The translations under genes and the position numbers were made by a program. The notes beneath the pieces are model-generated. The model saw only the letters and a list, made by a program, of their open reading frames with translations. It made no database searches and was not told the origin of the DNA. A stretch of DNA of 64,000 bases from Hedera helix. Its lineage: Eukaryota > Streptophyta > Magnoliopsida > Apiales > Araliaceae. The stretch covers positions 9,736,432-9,800,431 of the forward strand of contig OX359284.1 of NCBI GenBank assembly GCA_947179155.2. The letters are read 5' to 3'. Each line of letters opens with the position of its first letter. Position 1 is the first letter of the stretch. This document shows, piece by piece, positions 10,479 to 23,270 of this stretch.

Positions 10479-10525
10479 CTGAAATAAAGTCATGATATAG
10501 AAAGAATGAGCAACTAAATGGCTCA
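10479..10525 (-). promoter_or_regulatory. LTR 3' splice-site region with branch-point hairpin, element A 5' LTR
   Basis: TGAGC, nine bases, GCTCA (10525-10507), then CTCAT and a pyrimidine-rich stretch to CAG (AG at 10480-10479). The following bases encode, in one frame, N-P-E-S-S-K then K-G-K-G-K. Confidence 0.5.
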
Positions 10526-11444
10526 ACAAGTTTATAAACAACAATCATACGATATATCATGATGAAGGAAAATAACTTCAAGGTTTCAACAATAACAATT
10601 GTGAAAGATAACAAGAATCAATGTTCAATAAAAGAAGGAATTGACTCTTTATTGCTGAGTGATCCTTAATGACCATGAACTGCTACTAAGGTAAAACAGA
10701 CATACAATGTCTGACTCCTTGTTAAAAATAACGGGACACTTGAGGGGATCAGTCCTCTCATGTCCTATGTATATGCATCACATTTAGTTTTCTTGCGCGC
10801 TGTCGGTTTTTCGACAAATAAAAATCCCATTTTACTAGGGTTGTTCTTTCTCAGTCTTACTGTAAGAATCCGCACCAACCAATGGTTTGGATAAGTTTTT
10901 ATAATATTCAATTCAATGAATTAACATACATTTGTCTAGCCGAAACAATTGGCTTAGACGTCTTAAACAGTTGCAAAAGCACTATGTGCGAATACAATAA
11001 TCAATAACGGTGTGAAGTAATTTTCGATAATTAATTCACTCAAGGGTCTGTCAAATATCTACGAGCGTAGATACTTGCTCAATAATAAATGAATTGCTCA
11101 ATGTAATTAAGGTTGAATAATAATTGCAACAATAAATACAAGTTAAGGGGTAGAAAACTTGCAATAGAAATTACAAGCTAAAGTTAGAAAACTTGCCTCG
11201 TGCGTCGTTTACTGCTAACCAAATTAATCTAACAATCCTTAAACGGACCTAACAATTAAATCAATTTGATCTTAAATTAGTATCATATACTTGTAAGTAT
11301 AATGATCTTTATAAACCTTACGAACCACATAATTGATTAATTATGGGTAATTAAACACTTAGGAAATATTATCATTACTTGGTAATATTTCAAACACAAA
11401 GAACTTATATTAATTATTTAATATAGTTCAAAATAAATATATAA

Positions 11445-12150
11445 TATTATTAATCATTTAATAATATTTTATTAAGTATCTAATATTATTAATCATTTAA
11501 TAATATTTTATTAAGTTTCTAATATTATTAATCATTTAATAATATTTTATTAAGTAGCTAATATTATTAATCATTTAATAATATTTTATTAATTATCTAA
11601 TATTATTAATCATTTAATAATACTTTATTAAGTATCTAATATTATTAATCATTTAATAATATTTTATTAATTATCTAATATTATTAATCATTTAATAATA
11701 TTTTATTAAGTAGCTAATATTATTAATCATTTAATAATATTTTATTAAGTAGCTAATATTATTAATCATTTAATAATATTTTATTAATTATCTAATATTA
11801 TTAATCATTTAATAATATTTTATTAATTATCTAATATTATTAATCATTTAATAATATTTTATTAAGTATCTAATATTATTAATCATTTAATAATATTTTA
11901 TTAATTATCTAATATTATTAATCATTTAATAATATTTTATTACGTATCTAATATTATTATTTATTTAATAATATTCTAGTATATACTTAATATTATTATT
12001 CATTTAATAATATTTTATTGATTATCTAATATTATTAATCATTTAATAATATTTTATTGACCTTATAATATTATTATACACTTAATAATATTTTAGTAAT
12101 TTTCTAATATTATTATTTATTTAATAATATTTTATTACCTTTATTATATT
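11445..12150 (-). repeat. 39-bp AT hairpin tandem array (about 18 units)
   Basis: Same unit as 1925-2470. The four extra units (156 bp) explain most of the LTR length difference of 237 bp. Confidence 0.9.
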
Positions 12151-12354
12151 ATTATTTCAATAATATAATTTATACACTTTTAAATCATTAATTCAATTAT
12201 ATATATATTTAAAAATATATTTATTAAGTCCAAAAATACTAAAATGATTTTTGGAACATTTTTCATTTTCTGACCCGAACTTGACCCGGCCCGACCCAGC
12301 TGAACCGGCCCGACCTGACCCGGTTCGGGTTTTTATTTTTTTCTGGTAACAGTG

Positions 12355-12374
12355 CACTGCGCTGCGGCGCAGTG
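12355..12374 (-). repeat. GC hairpin in element A 5' LTR
   Basis: CACTGCGC/GCGCAGTG arms retained while the 4-base loop changed (TGCG versus CGCA in the other LTR). The neighbouring second hairpin has decayed here. Confidence 0.7.
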
Positions 12375-13010
12375 ATTAAAACTGCAGACGGTGCCCCGGC
12401 GCTGTACTGCAGTAAGGGCCACTTTTTGATTTTTTTGTGACAGTTTTGATACCTTTTGATCAAACATTGATTAAATGAAATCTACACATCCAAATAACAC
12501 CAAATCAGTGTTGATGTGTTTCTAACTTAATGTTTTACAATATTCCATGGTTCGATCGTCTTTTTGAAAACATTTTTACACGAAATTTACGGATCGAACC
12601 ACTTAGGGTTGAAAAACGACATCCTTTTCGGTAAAAGCTATAACTTCTTTGTTATTCATTATTTTTGAAAAGTTCAAAAATGTTTTATCTTTAAAACTCA
12701 TAGATCTAGCTTTCTAGCCATAAAAATCCACTTTCCGATTTGTACATTTCAAAATACAACCATAAAACTAGCATGCATAGTTAGGGTTTACCGGTAAATC
12801 ATGTTACACATATTTCTTTAACTTCTATGCATTTCTAACCTACCAAATCATGTTATAAACACATAGATCTATGAATATACATATATTACATAGTTAAATA
12901 CCTCTAGATCATCAAAACGAGTTTTGATCGGTTAAAAATAGATTTTAACCGATCAAAAGCTTTCTAGACTACAAAAATGAAATAAAATGGAGTTTAGAGA
13001 ACTTTTAAAT

Positions 13011-13072
13011 CTTTGTGATTTGTTGGCTCTCTTTCTCCTTATACCAAAGTAGGTTGTGTAGCTATTGGACAT
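13011..13072 (-). CDS. Putative first exon of the pre-gag gene in the 5' LTR of A
   Basis: ATG at 13072, 20 open codons, ends AG in phase 2. Joining to the base before the pre-gag ATG (9935) gives AGG then ATG, in frame, over a 3075-base intron. The donor dinucleotide is AT here but GT in the 3' LTR, so the source element probably had GT. The peptide is conserved with C1-C3. Confidence 0.5.
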
Positions 13073-13206
13073 TCACCAAGGCTTCCTCTAGCTTTTTCTC
13101 ACACAAACACAAGTGTATCTCTCTTTTAACTCACAAAAGCTCTCTCTCTTTTCTCTAGGATTTTCTAGCAAATGAACTAACAACCAATACCAAGTGTGGA
13201 GCATTC

Positions 13207-13214
13207 TATTTATA
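13207..13214 (-). promoter_or_regulatory. TATA box, element A 5' LTR
   Basis: TATAAATA on the minus strand, in the same context as 3540-3533. It should drive the genomic RNA. Confidence 0.7.
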
Positions 13215-13475
13215 GCCCACCACTAATCCTTTATTAGCTTGCTAATTCACCCATGTTGGTGAAATTAAAGCTTAATTATAATTACTATTCTCTTGAATGA
13301 CTAGGTGATGGACATGGTGAATGACTAGGGTAGTTCAACCACCACATCTTGGAGTAATTTAGAAGGAACCATGAAATCAAGCCACCTCCCAAGTGGGGCC
13401 CCTTCTTGACCGGCCAAATGGCCTTAAAATGGTCATTTTCCATTTATTTTTATTGCTTAAATGTTCATATATACA

Positions 13476-13476
<1 letters not shown>

Positions 13477-13555
<79 letters not shown>
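13477..13555. repeat. (TA)n microsatellite in element A 5' LTR
   Basis: Dinucleotide run, about 27 bp longer than in the 3' LTR. Confidence 0.95.
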
Positions 13556-13556
<1 letters not shown>

Positions 13557-13993
13557 ACCAAAGTTTTGACTTGTATTGGACTTTACATTGGGCTTGGGAA
13601 TAACTTCTATTGGGCTCATTCAATTAAATTGTTTGGGCTCAATTTAAATAACACATTGGGCTTACATTAAATATTCTAGGGTACATTTAATTAAATTAAA
13701 CATTGGGCTTGTTTAATTAATTACATGGGCTAGTAATTAACTTAATTACATGGGCTACTAGGTTAATATCTTTAACCTAGTTTATCAACTTATTTGGATT
13801 TAAAATATAATCCAATTAGATTTGCTTTAATTAATTATACACTTTGTTTTAATCCTTTAAATAAATATACAAGCACATAAGTACATTTATTTAATTATCT
13901 AATGCACAATTAATTAATGCGAAAAGTTTAAATTCATTGCTAAATATTTATTAAGTATATTTACAATGACTAATGAAATTCGTGGTCATTACA

Positions 13994-13998
13994 ATTAC
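13994..13998. repeat. TSD of element A (right), ATTAC
   Basis: Exact copy of 655-659. Confidence 0.95.
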
Positions 13999-14300
13999 AT
14001 TTCATATCTCTAAAATTTTTATTAATAACACTTTAATACATTTCTAGATATACTTATCAAAATAGTTTCTCATTCTCCGAAAACTTTCCTTTCTTTAATC
14101 GCATATCTCTTTACTTCATTCATTTATTTCGTACTTTCTATTACACCTCATTTATACTCTACACATTCATTCTTCTTTTCCTAAATCATATAAATCTTCT
14201 TCACATTCTATAAATCATTCCTTAATACTTTTATCATTCCACACTAGGTTTTAAATGTTATCCTTTACTTAATTTATCATAATCCTTATTTAGAATTACT
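13999..14300. other. Non-coding continuation of the host of element A
   Basis: Pyrimidine- and AT-rich DNA continuing from 654. I see no ORF or motif. Confidence 0.4.
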
Positions 14301-15619
14301 CCAAAAATCTTGGGTGTCACACTCTAAACATCATATAATCCACATATATACTTTCAACATTATAAACAATAATTATTTTAATTATTAACTAATTTAACTT
14401 AATAAAATAAGTAAATAAATAAATATAATTTATACCTCCATAACTCTTAAAAAAAAAAAAAAAAACTTCCTTGAGCCTTGATAATTTCCTTTTTGTTCCA
14501 AATTCCTAGTATAATTCTTCCTTTCCTTGATGATGGCGCACGATCATGTTAGGAATGAAAGAGAGAAAGTTTGCCTCTTGTTTTGTTTTATTGTATGTGT
14601 GTGTATGTGCCCCCTTTATATGCTTATTTCTTTTCCTTTTTATAACTAAAAGAATTTAACCATTTTGGAGAATAAAACAAGTCCACCGACTTATCCACGC
14701 ACACAACCGACTTTGGATTTCGGATAATTCACCAATATGCACAAATAAAATTTAATACATTACATAGTTATTTCGTATAATAAATAATTTACATAATGTA
14801 TGTAAAATATTTATTTTAATTTACTAAAATTCATAAAATGATTTATAATTAATATTTATACATTTTTAAGATACTTTACATGATAAATTGTGTACACGCA
14901 TAATGACATGCATGTAATTGTATGAGGTAATTTATACCTCCAAAATTAATAAAATAACACACATAATTTAATAAAATTAAAATTTTCATGTTTCAACTTT
15001 GTAACAGATACATTACATAAACCTCCACATATTTTCTACTACTACATAATATATACATATATCAATTATTATATATATACCTATTACGTATTAAAATTAC
15101 TTAACCAACCCATTTAATTTTCTAAAATATTATTTCCCATAAAATGAACATAATTCCATTTCACGTAATTCACAACTTAATAATTTAAAACAATCATTTC
15201 TCTCATTTATTTCTATTTTCTTTATTACTCATTACACTTTATGTAAACTATACAATAAAATATTGCACAGTTTATATAATTATCCTTCCATCCTTAATTA
15301 ATTTAATCTTCTTATATAAATTATATAATTATTCTTATATAATTTATATAATTATTATTTCCTTAATACTTTACTTTAATTTCCTTATATAAATTATATA
15401 ATTTACTATTATATAATTTATTACTTTTTCTTCTTAACTAATTTTCAAACTTCCTCCATAATTATGATTAATTATATAATCAATAATTATAATTTTACTA
15501 ACTCCCTCATTAGCTTTTAATTAAATTTGGATTAATTTAATTATTAATTCCCTTATCTCCACAGTCAATAACAATTTATCAATATAACAACTGAACATGC
15601 ACACACACACACACACACG

Positions 15620-15657
<38 letters not shown>

Positions 15658-16020
15658 CATATATATACATATATAATTCATATACCTCACATTACCACGT
15701 AACACCATTTAAATAACAATTTATTCACCTCCACAACTATTTTAAATATCAAAAATTTCAATTGTACAATTTTATTGTACCATCTCATATAATTCTCTTA
15801 TTCCTTATAAATTATTCTTAAATAATTTATTTACTTTCTAATTATATTTACTTAACACCATTTATCATTATCGCTGCACATATTTAATTAAATCCCATCA
15901 CACACTTTAAATCACATAAAATATATCCATCATAAATAATTTAAACAACCTTGATAATTTTTGTTAATTAAATTTTTATTTAATATTATTAAAGAAATCC
16001 CGAAAATTCGGGTCCTCACA
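14301..16020 (-). mobile_element. Family-B LTR fragment
   Basis: Resembles B1 and B3 from about the exon-1 region onward (CTTCCTTGAGC, ATAATTTATACCTCC) and ends with the family terminus TCCTCACA at 16020. The left half of the LTR is missing. Its left border is blurred, and a poly-A run sits at 14449-14465. TTATATAA-type inverted repeats occupy about 15300-15425. Confidence 0.6.
15601..15662. repeat. (CA)n-(TA)n compound microsatellite
   Basis: CA repeats pass into TA repeats. It corresponds to the TA run at 12-84. Confidence 0.9.
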
Positions 16021-16710
16021 TTATTAAATGCATAATAATATTATCAAAGGTATAAAATATTATTAAAAGCTTAATAATATTAAAAAATGATTAAAATATT
16101 ATTAAATGGATAATAATATTAGAAAGTTAATAAAATATTATTAAATGATTAATAATGTTAATAAAGGATTAAAATATTATTAAATGGTTAATAATATTAG
16201 TATGTGAATAAAATATTATTAAATGGTTAATAATATTAATAAATGAATAAAATATTGTTAAATAATTAATAATATTAGTAAAGGATTAAAATATTATTAA
16301 ATGGATAATAATATTAGAAAGTTAATAAAAATATTATTAAATGATTAATAATATTAATAAAGAAATAAAATATTTTTAAATGGTTAATAATATTAGTATG
16401 TGAATAAAATATTATTAAATTGTTAATAATATTTATAAATGATTTATGATATTATTATTAGAAAGAGCAAGACACTATTAAATGATTAATAATGTTAATA
16501 TGTGATTAAGATGTTATTAAAGATTAATAATATTGATAGTTGAATAAAATATTATTAAAATAGTTAATAGTGTTTGTAAATGATTAAAATATTATTAAAT
16601 GGATAATAATATTTGTTTGAGGATAATATATTATCAATGGTGGTAATATTAGGAATTGATTGATATGTTCTTAAATAATACTTATGTGATTAAAATATTA
16701 TCAAAGGTTG
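16021..16710. repeat. Orphan AT hairpin tandem array
   Basis: About sixteen degenerate units near 39 bp whose arms, AATATTATTAA/TTAATAATATT, equal those of element A but with ATGG/ATGA loops and different spacers. It follows a family-B LTR end at 16020, with no LTR of family A here. Confidence 0.75.
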
Positions 16711-17262
16711 ATAATAGTACCTTATACTGCAAACCCTGACAGTGGATCAGTCTGTCATTAAAGTGATGGATGTTTCACCATACTGTGTCTTTCTATGTCA
16801 GGTGACCATTTGATCAACCTGCAATATTCTTAATCTTTTTGTTCATCTCAGCCTTAGAATTCATTCGAAGAAAATTTAATTAGTTATAGCTTTCAAATAA
16901 TACAAATTCAATAAATATATTTCAAAATTTGTCTAGCTGAATCAAATAGTTTAGACTTGTATTTCTTCAACGCTTGTCTAGCTAGATCAATTAGCATAGA
17001 CTTACTTTTAACACTTTATAATCCACAGATTTTTTTTCCCTTAAAACATTCATCATGTCAAAACTCTCCAAAACGTCTAGCTGAGTCAAATGGCATTGAC
17101 TTATAGTTTTGACATACTTTTATAAATCAAAATCATTTATGACTTCATGTTACCATATCATTTTGACAGTCCGTTGAGAATTCCGTCGTTAATAATTCCT
17201 ACACCATACTTTATGGTGTCGAATCATCTTATGACAAAATAGTATCGCACCGTCTCAACAAC
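16711..17262. mobile_element. Diverged LTR or internal fragment, related to A and C
   Basis: Contains GGATCAGTC and three GTCTAGCT-type blocks that resemble the U5 half of A and C LTRs (for example 1228 and 1415). No coding sequence. It is interrupted by solo LTR B1 and resumes at 20529. Confidence 0.45.
17258..17262. repeat. TSD of solo LTR B1 (left), ACAAC
   Basis: Matches 20524-20528 exactly. Confidence 0.9.
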
Positions 17263-18564
17263 TGTAACGACCCCGAAATTCGACCCACTTTATTACCTTA
17301 ATTTTCATATTTATGAAACATTATTTTCATTATGTCCAAATTTCGGTTCGTTAATAAATCTTTAATCACCTTAATTGATCCATTATTTAATATCAATATC
17401 ATCAATTACCAAATTTTCGGTATAAATTTTTCTTTTTCTCAATTCAATCATTGTATTAAAATATTTGGATATTTAAAATCCTTACATTTCGATCCTAGTG
17501 CCATGGATCGCAACCTTAACTTTTTTTTTTCTTTTACACATATCATAAAACTCATGTTCAAAGTCTAATATGATTTATTTTCATACAAATATTCCTTCTT
17601 GCATCATTTATAATTAAACATATAATACCTTCTATCGTAATAATTATCTTGAACATTCACAGTTCACCATTTAATTCTGCTCATCCTATTTGGATCTAAT
17701 ACATGAAATATCAACGTAAAACTAGCAAATGTAATCACCTTGAATCATAATATTAACAATATAACAGTCACGTTTTCTACCTTCTAGACAATTCATCTCT
17801 AACATAATCCAATATTCTTGAAAGTTATTTCTTTCCTGCAAAACGTTTATCAAGCAAGTAATGAGCTCAACGACTCAGCAAGTTCAACAGCTATACTTCA
17901 CGTAGCACATACCTTATCATGCTTGGTGTGTGTCATACATCATGTGCTTGTGCTTTTACTATAGCAATATATCTCATATATATTCATATCGTTGCACAGA
18001 ATACACATTGTGGTCATATTAATCACGTATCACATAACACATAATTTGTATGCAGTTAAAACAAGAATTTCATAACATAACGTTCCAACATTTAACATAA
18101 AAGGGACTGAAGAACTTGCCTGACGTCCAATTATTTAAATTGATAGCTCAAACTCTTAACTCGATCAACCTATGATCATAAAATAATTAAATGATAATTA
18201 TTTATCCTCTTATGATATTAATTTAATTAATTAATATCATCTCTTGACCAATTATTAAATAATATGGTTAATTATATTAACCTCGTTCCTTAATAAATTA
18301 ATTTAACTTAATAACCAATGCCTTCACTACGGACAACCCGGCTCATCGGATAATTTCTAGCATATTTGGTTGTCCGGATTTTCATTTAATCATTTTCTAA
18401 CCTTTAAACTCATTAGATTAATATTTAAATATTAATTCCCAATATTTAATATTTTTACAAAAACATTAAATTTAATGCTCAAACATCATTTCTATATTTT
18501 TAGTATTTTTCTATAATTTTCTATGATTTTTAAATAATTTTTAAACATTTATTTAATTAAAAAC

Positions 18565-18780
18565 TGATTCTGGGGGCATTTTGGTAATTTCCGCGCCCTA
18601 GGGACATAACCGGAATTTTCTGGAAAGTCCAGGGGCATTTCTGTCATTATCGCACTTCTAGGGACTCATTCGGTATTTGCCGGAAAGCCCAGGGGCTTTT
18701 CCGTAATTTCCGTGGGTCTAGGACACGTTTGGTATTAACCGGAAAGACCAGGGGCACGCTGGTAATTTTACCGCGTGCCT
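18565..18780 (-). repeat. Degenerate tandem repeat, about 62 bp period
   Basis: Three to four units with AGGGGCATTT, GGTAATTTCCG and CTAGGGACA blocks. Related units lie beside the GC cassette in B2 (23870-24060), B3 (26835-26985) and B5 (44015-44160). Confidence 0.7.
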
Positions 18781-18946
18781 CGGCCGCGCGATGCGCGACC
18801 CCGCCCTATGCCGATGCCAAACAGCGTCGTTTTACCCCTGTTTCCAGAATTCTCCTCCGCGCATGGCGCGGGCCTTCCTTCCGGCTCCAAAACAGCGTCG
18901 TTTTGGCTCCGGTTTTGTGAGAAAGTTGCTGCCGCGCATTGCGCGG
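18781..18946. repeat. GC palindrome cassette in B1
   Basis: Alternates CGCGCATNGCGCG-type palindromes (18784, 18857, 18931) with AAACAGCGTCGTTT-type near-palindromes (18820, 18889). See the same alternation in B2, B3, B5, C1, C2 and C3. Confidence 0.8.
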
Positions 18947-19363
18947 ACAGCCCCTGAATATTTTTCCTTCATTTCAGCCAAACAGTGCATCAACTTCCAA
19001 AAATAACCCATTTTTTCCTCCAAATTTCACAACAACAACTACTCCAAAAATCATATAATTTATAGATATACCTCCATAAATTATTTAAAATATTTATTCT
19101 AATTATTTTATAATTTTTTTCACAAAATTTAATTAATACCATAAATACACAATTAAATCAAATAAATTGATTTATACCTTTCAAAAGCTCAAAAATCTTT
19201 CCTTGAAGCTTGGTATTTCCTCCCCTTGGTGGCTATGGTGGTCTTGGGTAGCATGGTGGCGGCGGTTGGTGGTGTTCGGATGGAAGAGACAATATGAAGA
19301 GAGAGTTTTATTTTATTTCCCTCTTTTTCCTTTTTCTTTTCCTTCTTTTAATTTTCTCATTCC

Positions 19364-19371
19364 TTTTTATA
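19364..19371 (-). promoter_or_regulatory. TATA box in B1
   Basis: TATAAAAA on the minus strand, followed by an AG-rich leader. Confidence 0.55.
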
Positions 19372-20523
19372 ACTTAACATTTAATCCTTTTTAACTTTTC
19401 CAACAATTCCACCGCCCACTCCAAAGTCGGTTAAGCCAAAAATCATGCAAAAAATTTAATTTTTATACATTACGTAATTATATCGTGTAATAAATATTTT
19501 ATATAATAAATATAAAATATTTATTTTAATTCACTAAAAATCATAATTTGATTTATAAATAATATTAACACCCTTTTTGGGTAATTTTCTTGACAAATTT
19601 TGTACACTCATAACAACATGCATGTAATTATTTGAGGTAATTAATACCTCCAAAAATCATAAAATAATTCGTATAGCCTATAAAAATTATTTTTCATAAT
19701 TTTTCACTTCGTTACTTGGACATCATGTCACACTAACATGTTCACGTTTCTGAAATATTATCTTTCATAAAAGTCATAATAATTTAATTAGGCATAAACA
19801 TAATTTTTAATAACTTAAAATATTCCTTTTTCTTATTTATTATTCAATTTCTTTAATACTCACATTAATTTCTTTATATATAAATTATATAATTTAATAT
19901 TATATAATTACATTCTCCTTTTAAATAATTTCTTAATTTCCTCCAACTTTATTCCATTTAATCACCTTATATAAATTACATAATTATTCTTATATAATTT
20001 ATATAATTATTATTTTCTTTATACCTTATTTTAATTTCCTTATATAAATTATATAATTATTATTATATAATTACCTTTCCTTCTCAATTAATTTCTAAAC
20101 TTCCTCCATAACTCCTAATAAATTTAAAAATCAATAATTACAATTTTTACTAACTTCCTCGTTAACTTTTCATAATTTTTGGATTAATTTAATTATTAAT
20201 CCCTTAATTTTTCATAATTAATGAAATTGATAATTTATCAATTAAACATGCAAATAAATCAATATACATACCTATTTCATATATCTCTCTTTACCGTTTA
20301 ACACTATTAACAACAATTTCTATACCTCCACAATAATTTAATTGTACAATTTATTGTACCTTTATATAGAATTTCTCTTATTTTTCACAAATTGTTTCCA
20401 AACAATTTATTTATTTTTTCATTTATTTTGAAATCCACACAATTTATCACCATCTTGGTATTTTTTTATCAATTAATTCTTATTTGATATTATTAAAGGA
20501 ATCCTGAAATTCGGATCCTCACA

Positions 20524-20528
20524 ACAAC
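20524..20528. repeat. TSD of solo LTR B1 (right), ACAAC
   Basis: Matches 17258-17262. Confidence 0.9.
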
Positions 20529-21964
20529 ACGTTGAGCATTCCATCATTCATCACATCTACACCGGCTAAAAGGTGCATGGATGATTATTTCAAAATATAT
20601 TTTGATGTTAAAAATATTTTTGTCTAGCTGAAACAATTAGCATAGACACTTTTTAAATCGCTTAAAAATTCATTAGTATTTTGCAAAGCACACACGTGCC
20701 AAATCAACTTGAGGCCAAAAATTTTGAAGTCTAACATAGCTAGAAGAGTGGGAATATCCTAAATTCCCTAACATTCACCTTCTGCTTCTTCACTTAATTA
20801 CTAAATTTATTGCTAGGACTATTATTATTTATCATATTAGAATTTTCTATCTACTCCAACTTTTTTATACCCCGTATAGTTCATCAAACTTGCCACACAT
20901 TATGAGTCCAGGAACTTACCACAAGAATATGGGTTTAGAAGCTTGTCCTAGCAATATGTAGTCTGAGAACAAATCAAAGACTATCCATATGCTGAGGGGC
21001 TCAAAACATACCATACGATTATGAGTCATGGACTTACCATATGCATGAGTTTTAAGAACTCGTGCCTAAACTTAATATTATTTACCTAACAAAAACCGTT
21101 AGCGTGACTCTAACATTTCAATGATTATCACCTAGTAACTAAGTAAACATAAGTCCCCTACCCATATAAAGGATTGTGCAACTCAAACACCACGTGAGTC
21201 CTCAATTGAAATTTCGTACCCAAGCTTCCTGCCCCCTTATCATAACATTTTCTGTCATTCATGTCTTATCATTCTCTGTATTCTTCTTGTACCATTTCAT
21301 CGTACCATATCTCTTTATAGCATCAAGCTATACTTTTTCGACCATTAACAGGTCACTCTGTTATTTCACATTTTCACTTGATCCCATCATGATTTGGCTT
21401 CACAATATACTCCTTATTCGCTTTCTTTATCTCGTGATTGTATCGTAGTACGATCTTCTTACCATTCCTGATCATGTTATTATGATCTCTTTCTGTACTT
21501 TTTAGATTACCTTGTCATCTTTATTGCTTAAATCAGGTATCCCCTGATTTTCTTCGAGATTCATCTTTGAATCCATTCAAATATTCTTTCAGATTGAACT
21601 TATAAATTTTCTCAATTCGTTTCATTCAAATCTTTCTTAACACCTTTATCTCTTCCTTATAATCTTATATCTTTCTGATTTCCTTAACTTTAGTCAATAT
21701 TTCTTAACTTATAGCTCTCTAATTTTCCCCATGTTCATCAAACTTATCACGTATTTGTACTCAGGAACTTACCATAATCATATGGTTGAGGAGCTTGTCC
21801 TAGTCAGGCCATAGTCGCCCATTCGCTAAAGGGGCTCCACCATATAATCATGAGTCACGAGCTTACCATTCGCTTGAGTTTTCAGAACACTTAACTAACC
21901 GTACTCTTTCTTACTTTAGGTTATAGCCTAAGGTATCATTTTTCTAAGGGTTATAACCTCTAGT
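20529..21964 (-). mobile_element. 5' internal leader of the B3 element, non-coding
   Basis: On the minus strand this follows the PBS at 25519-25510 once solo LTR B2 is removed. It contains GTTATAACC, as in the leaders of A and C. A block at 20870-21075 recurs in diverged form at 21725-21900 (GGAACTTACCA, GCTTGTCCTAG, ATGAGTCA). I find no ORF of note, so the element is degenerate or non-autonomous. Confidence 0.5.
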
Positions 21965-21969
21965 TCTGA
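21965..21969. repeat. TSD of solo LTR B2 (left), TCTGA
   Basis: Matches 25510-25514. The duplicated bases belong to the PBS of the B3 element. Confidence 0.92.
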
Positions 21970-23262
21970 TGTGAGGATCCAGATTTTTCAGAAATTCTTT
22001 ATTAATATTAAATGAGAATTTAATTGATAAATTATCAAGATGATTTAAATTATTTGAGATATTTTATGTGATTTAAGATATTTGATGAGATTTAATTGGT
22101 AAATTAAATCTGTACAAAGATGTTGATGATTTGTGTTGAATTAAATAATTGAAAAGTACATAAATTGTTTAAAAACAATTTATGAGGAATAAAAGAAATT
22201 TCAGGTAAAGGTACAATGTATTGTACAATAAAATTATTATGGAAGTACAGAAATTATGATTTAAAGGAGGTTATGTGATAATGTGAAATGCATGAATTAA
22301 ATATGTATATATTTATATATATACACATTTGTATATATATGTGTGAATGTTTAATTGAAATTATAAATTTCATTAATTATGAGAATTAATGGATTAATAA
22401 TTAAATTAATCCAAGTTTAAATGAAAAGGAGATGAGGAAGTTAATAAAATGGTAATGATGGATTTTAGATTTAATCAAGAATTTTGGAGGAAGTTTAGAA
22501 GTTAATTGAGAAGGAAAAGTAATTATATAAATTATATAATAATAATTATATAATTTATATAAGGAAATTAAAATAAGGTATGAAGGAAATAATAATTATA
22601 TAAATTATATAAGAATAATTATATAATTTATATAAGGTGATTAAATGGAATAAGGTTGGAGGAAATTAAGAAATTATTTAAGAAAGGAGAATGTAAATAT
22701 ATAAATTATATAATATTAAATTATATAATTTATATATATAAAGAAGTAATGTGAATATTAAAGAAATGAAATTAATTAAGGAAAAATGAATGTTTTAATT
22801 CATTAAAAATTATGTTTATGCATAATTAAATTATTATGACCTTTATGAAGGATAATATTTCGGAAATGGGAACATGTTAATGTAACATGTTGTACAAGAA
22901 ACGAAGTGAAAAATTATGAAAAATAATTTTTATAAGTTATATGAATTATTTTAGAATTTTTGGAGGTATAAATTACCTCAAATAGTTACATGCATGGCGT
23001 TATGCGTGTACAAAATTTGTCAAGTAAAATACCCAAAAGGGGTGTTAATATTATCGATAAATCATATTATGAATTTTGGTACGTTAAAATAATTATTTTA
23101 CATACATTATGTAAAATAATTATTACACAAGGTAATTACGTAATGTAATTAATTATTAATTTTGCATGCTTGATTTGGGGTTTGGAACGTTCGAGAGAAG
23201 GGAAGAGTTGGCTAAGTCAGTGGAATCAATTTTGCTTTCAAAGTAGTTAAGTTGCATGTGGT

Positions 23263-23270
23263 TATAAAAA
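23263..23270 (+). promoter_or_regulatory. TATA box in B2
   Basis: GGTTATAAAAAG followed by an A/G-rich leader that ends at the donor-like site 23453. Confidence 0.55.

Larger units (their letters stand above)
660..13993 (-). mobile_element. Element A: complete Ty3/gypsy chromovirus (Tekay/Del-like)
   Basis: Full-length minus-strand LTR retrotransposon of 13.3 kb with LTRs 660-4238 and 10178-13993, TSD ATTAC, PBS, PPT, a pre-gag ORF, and Gag-PR-RT-RH-IN-chromodomain coding remnants. The LTRs differ mainly by copy number of a 39-bp hairpin repeat (14 versus 18 units), TA-run length and a block of about 54 bp present only in the right copy near 13645-13700. Over the first 600 aligned bases I count about 15 substitutions, so insertion is fairly recent but not current. 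Gag-pol has at least five stops and two frameshifts, and integrase has lost two catalytic aspartates, so the copy is non-autonomous. Confidence 0.95.
10178..13993 (-). mobile_element. Element A 5' LTR
   Basis: 3816 bp with the same order of parts as the 3' LTR. It carries TATA box 13214-13207, ORF exon 13072-13011, GC hairpin 12374-12355, hairpin array 12150-11445, branch-point hairpin 10525-10507 and acceptor 10480-10479. The donor after the ORF exon is mutated (GT to AT at 13010-13009), so this copy may no longer splice there. Confidence 0.95.
17263..20523 (-). mobile_element. Solo LTR B1
   Basis: 3261-bp LTR from TGTAACGACC to GGATCCTCACA with perfect 5-bp TSD and no internal region, so it formed by LTR-LTR recombination. 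In minus-strand order: TTATATAA inverted repeats (20080-19870), TATA box (19371-19364), donor-like AAAG|GTATAA (19177-19176), GC palindrome cassette (18946-18781), a 62-bp-period GGGGCATTT repeat (18780-18565), and branch-point hairpin 17877-17862 with a TTTTGCAG-type acceptor near 17836. Confidence 0.95.

Noticed and set aside
18729..19023. Overlapping arginine/alanine-rich ORFs over GC-rich LTR segments
   Set aside because: They appear in several frames wherever the GC palindrome cassette occurs (23564-23982, 26914-27306, 31162-31404, 40252-40537, 44002-44448), share no conserved frame and reflect base composition.
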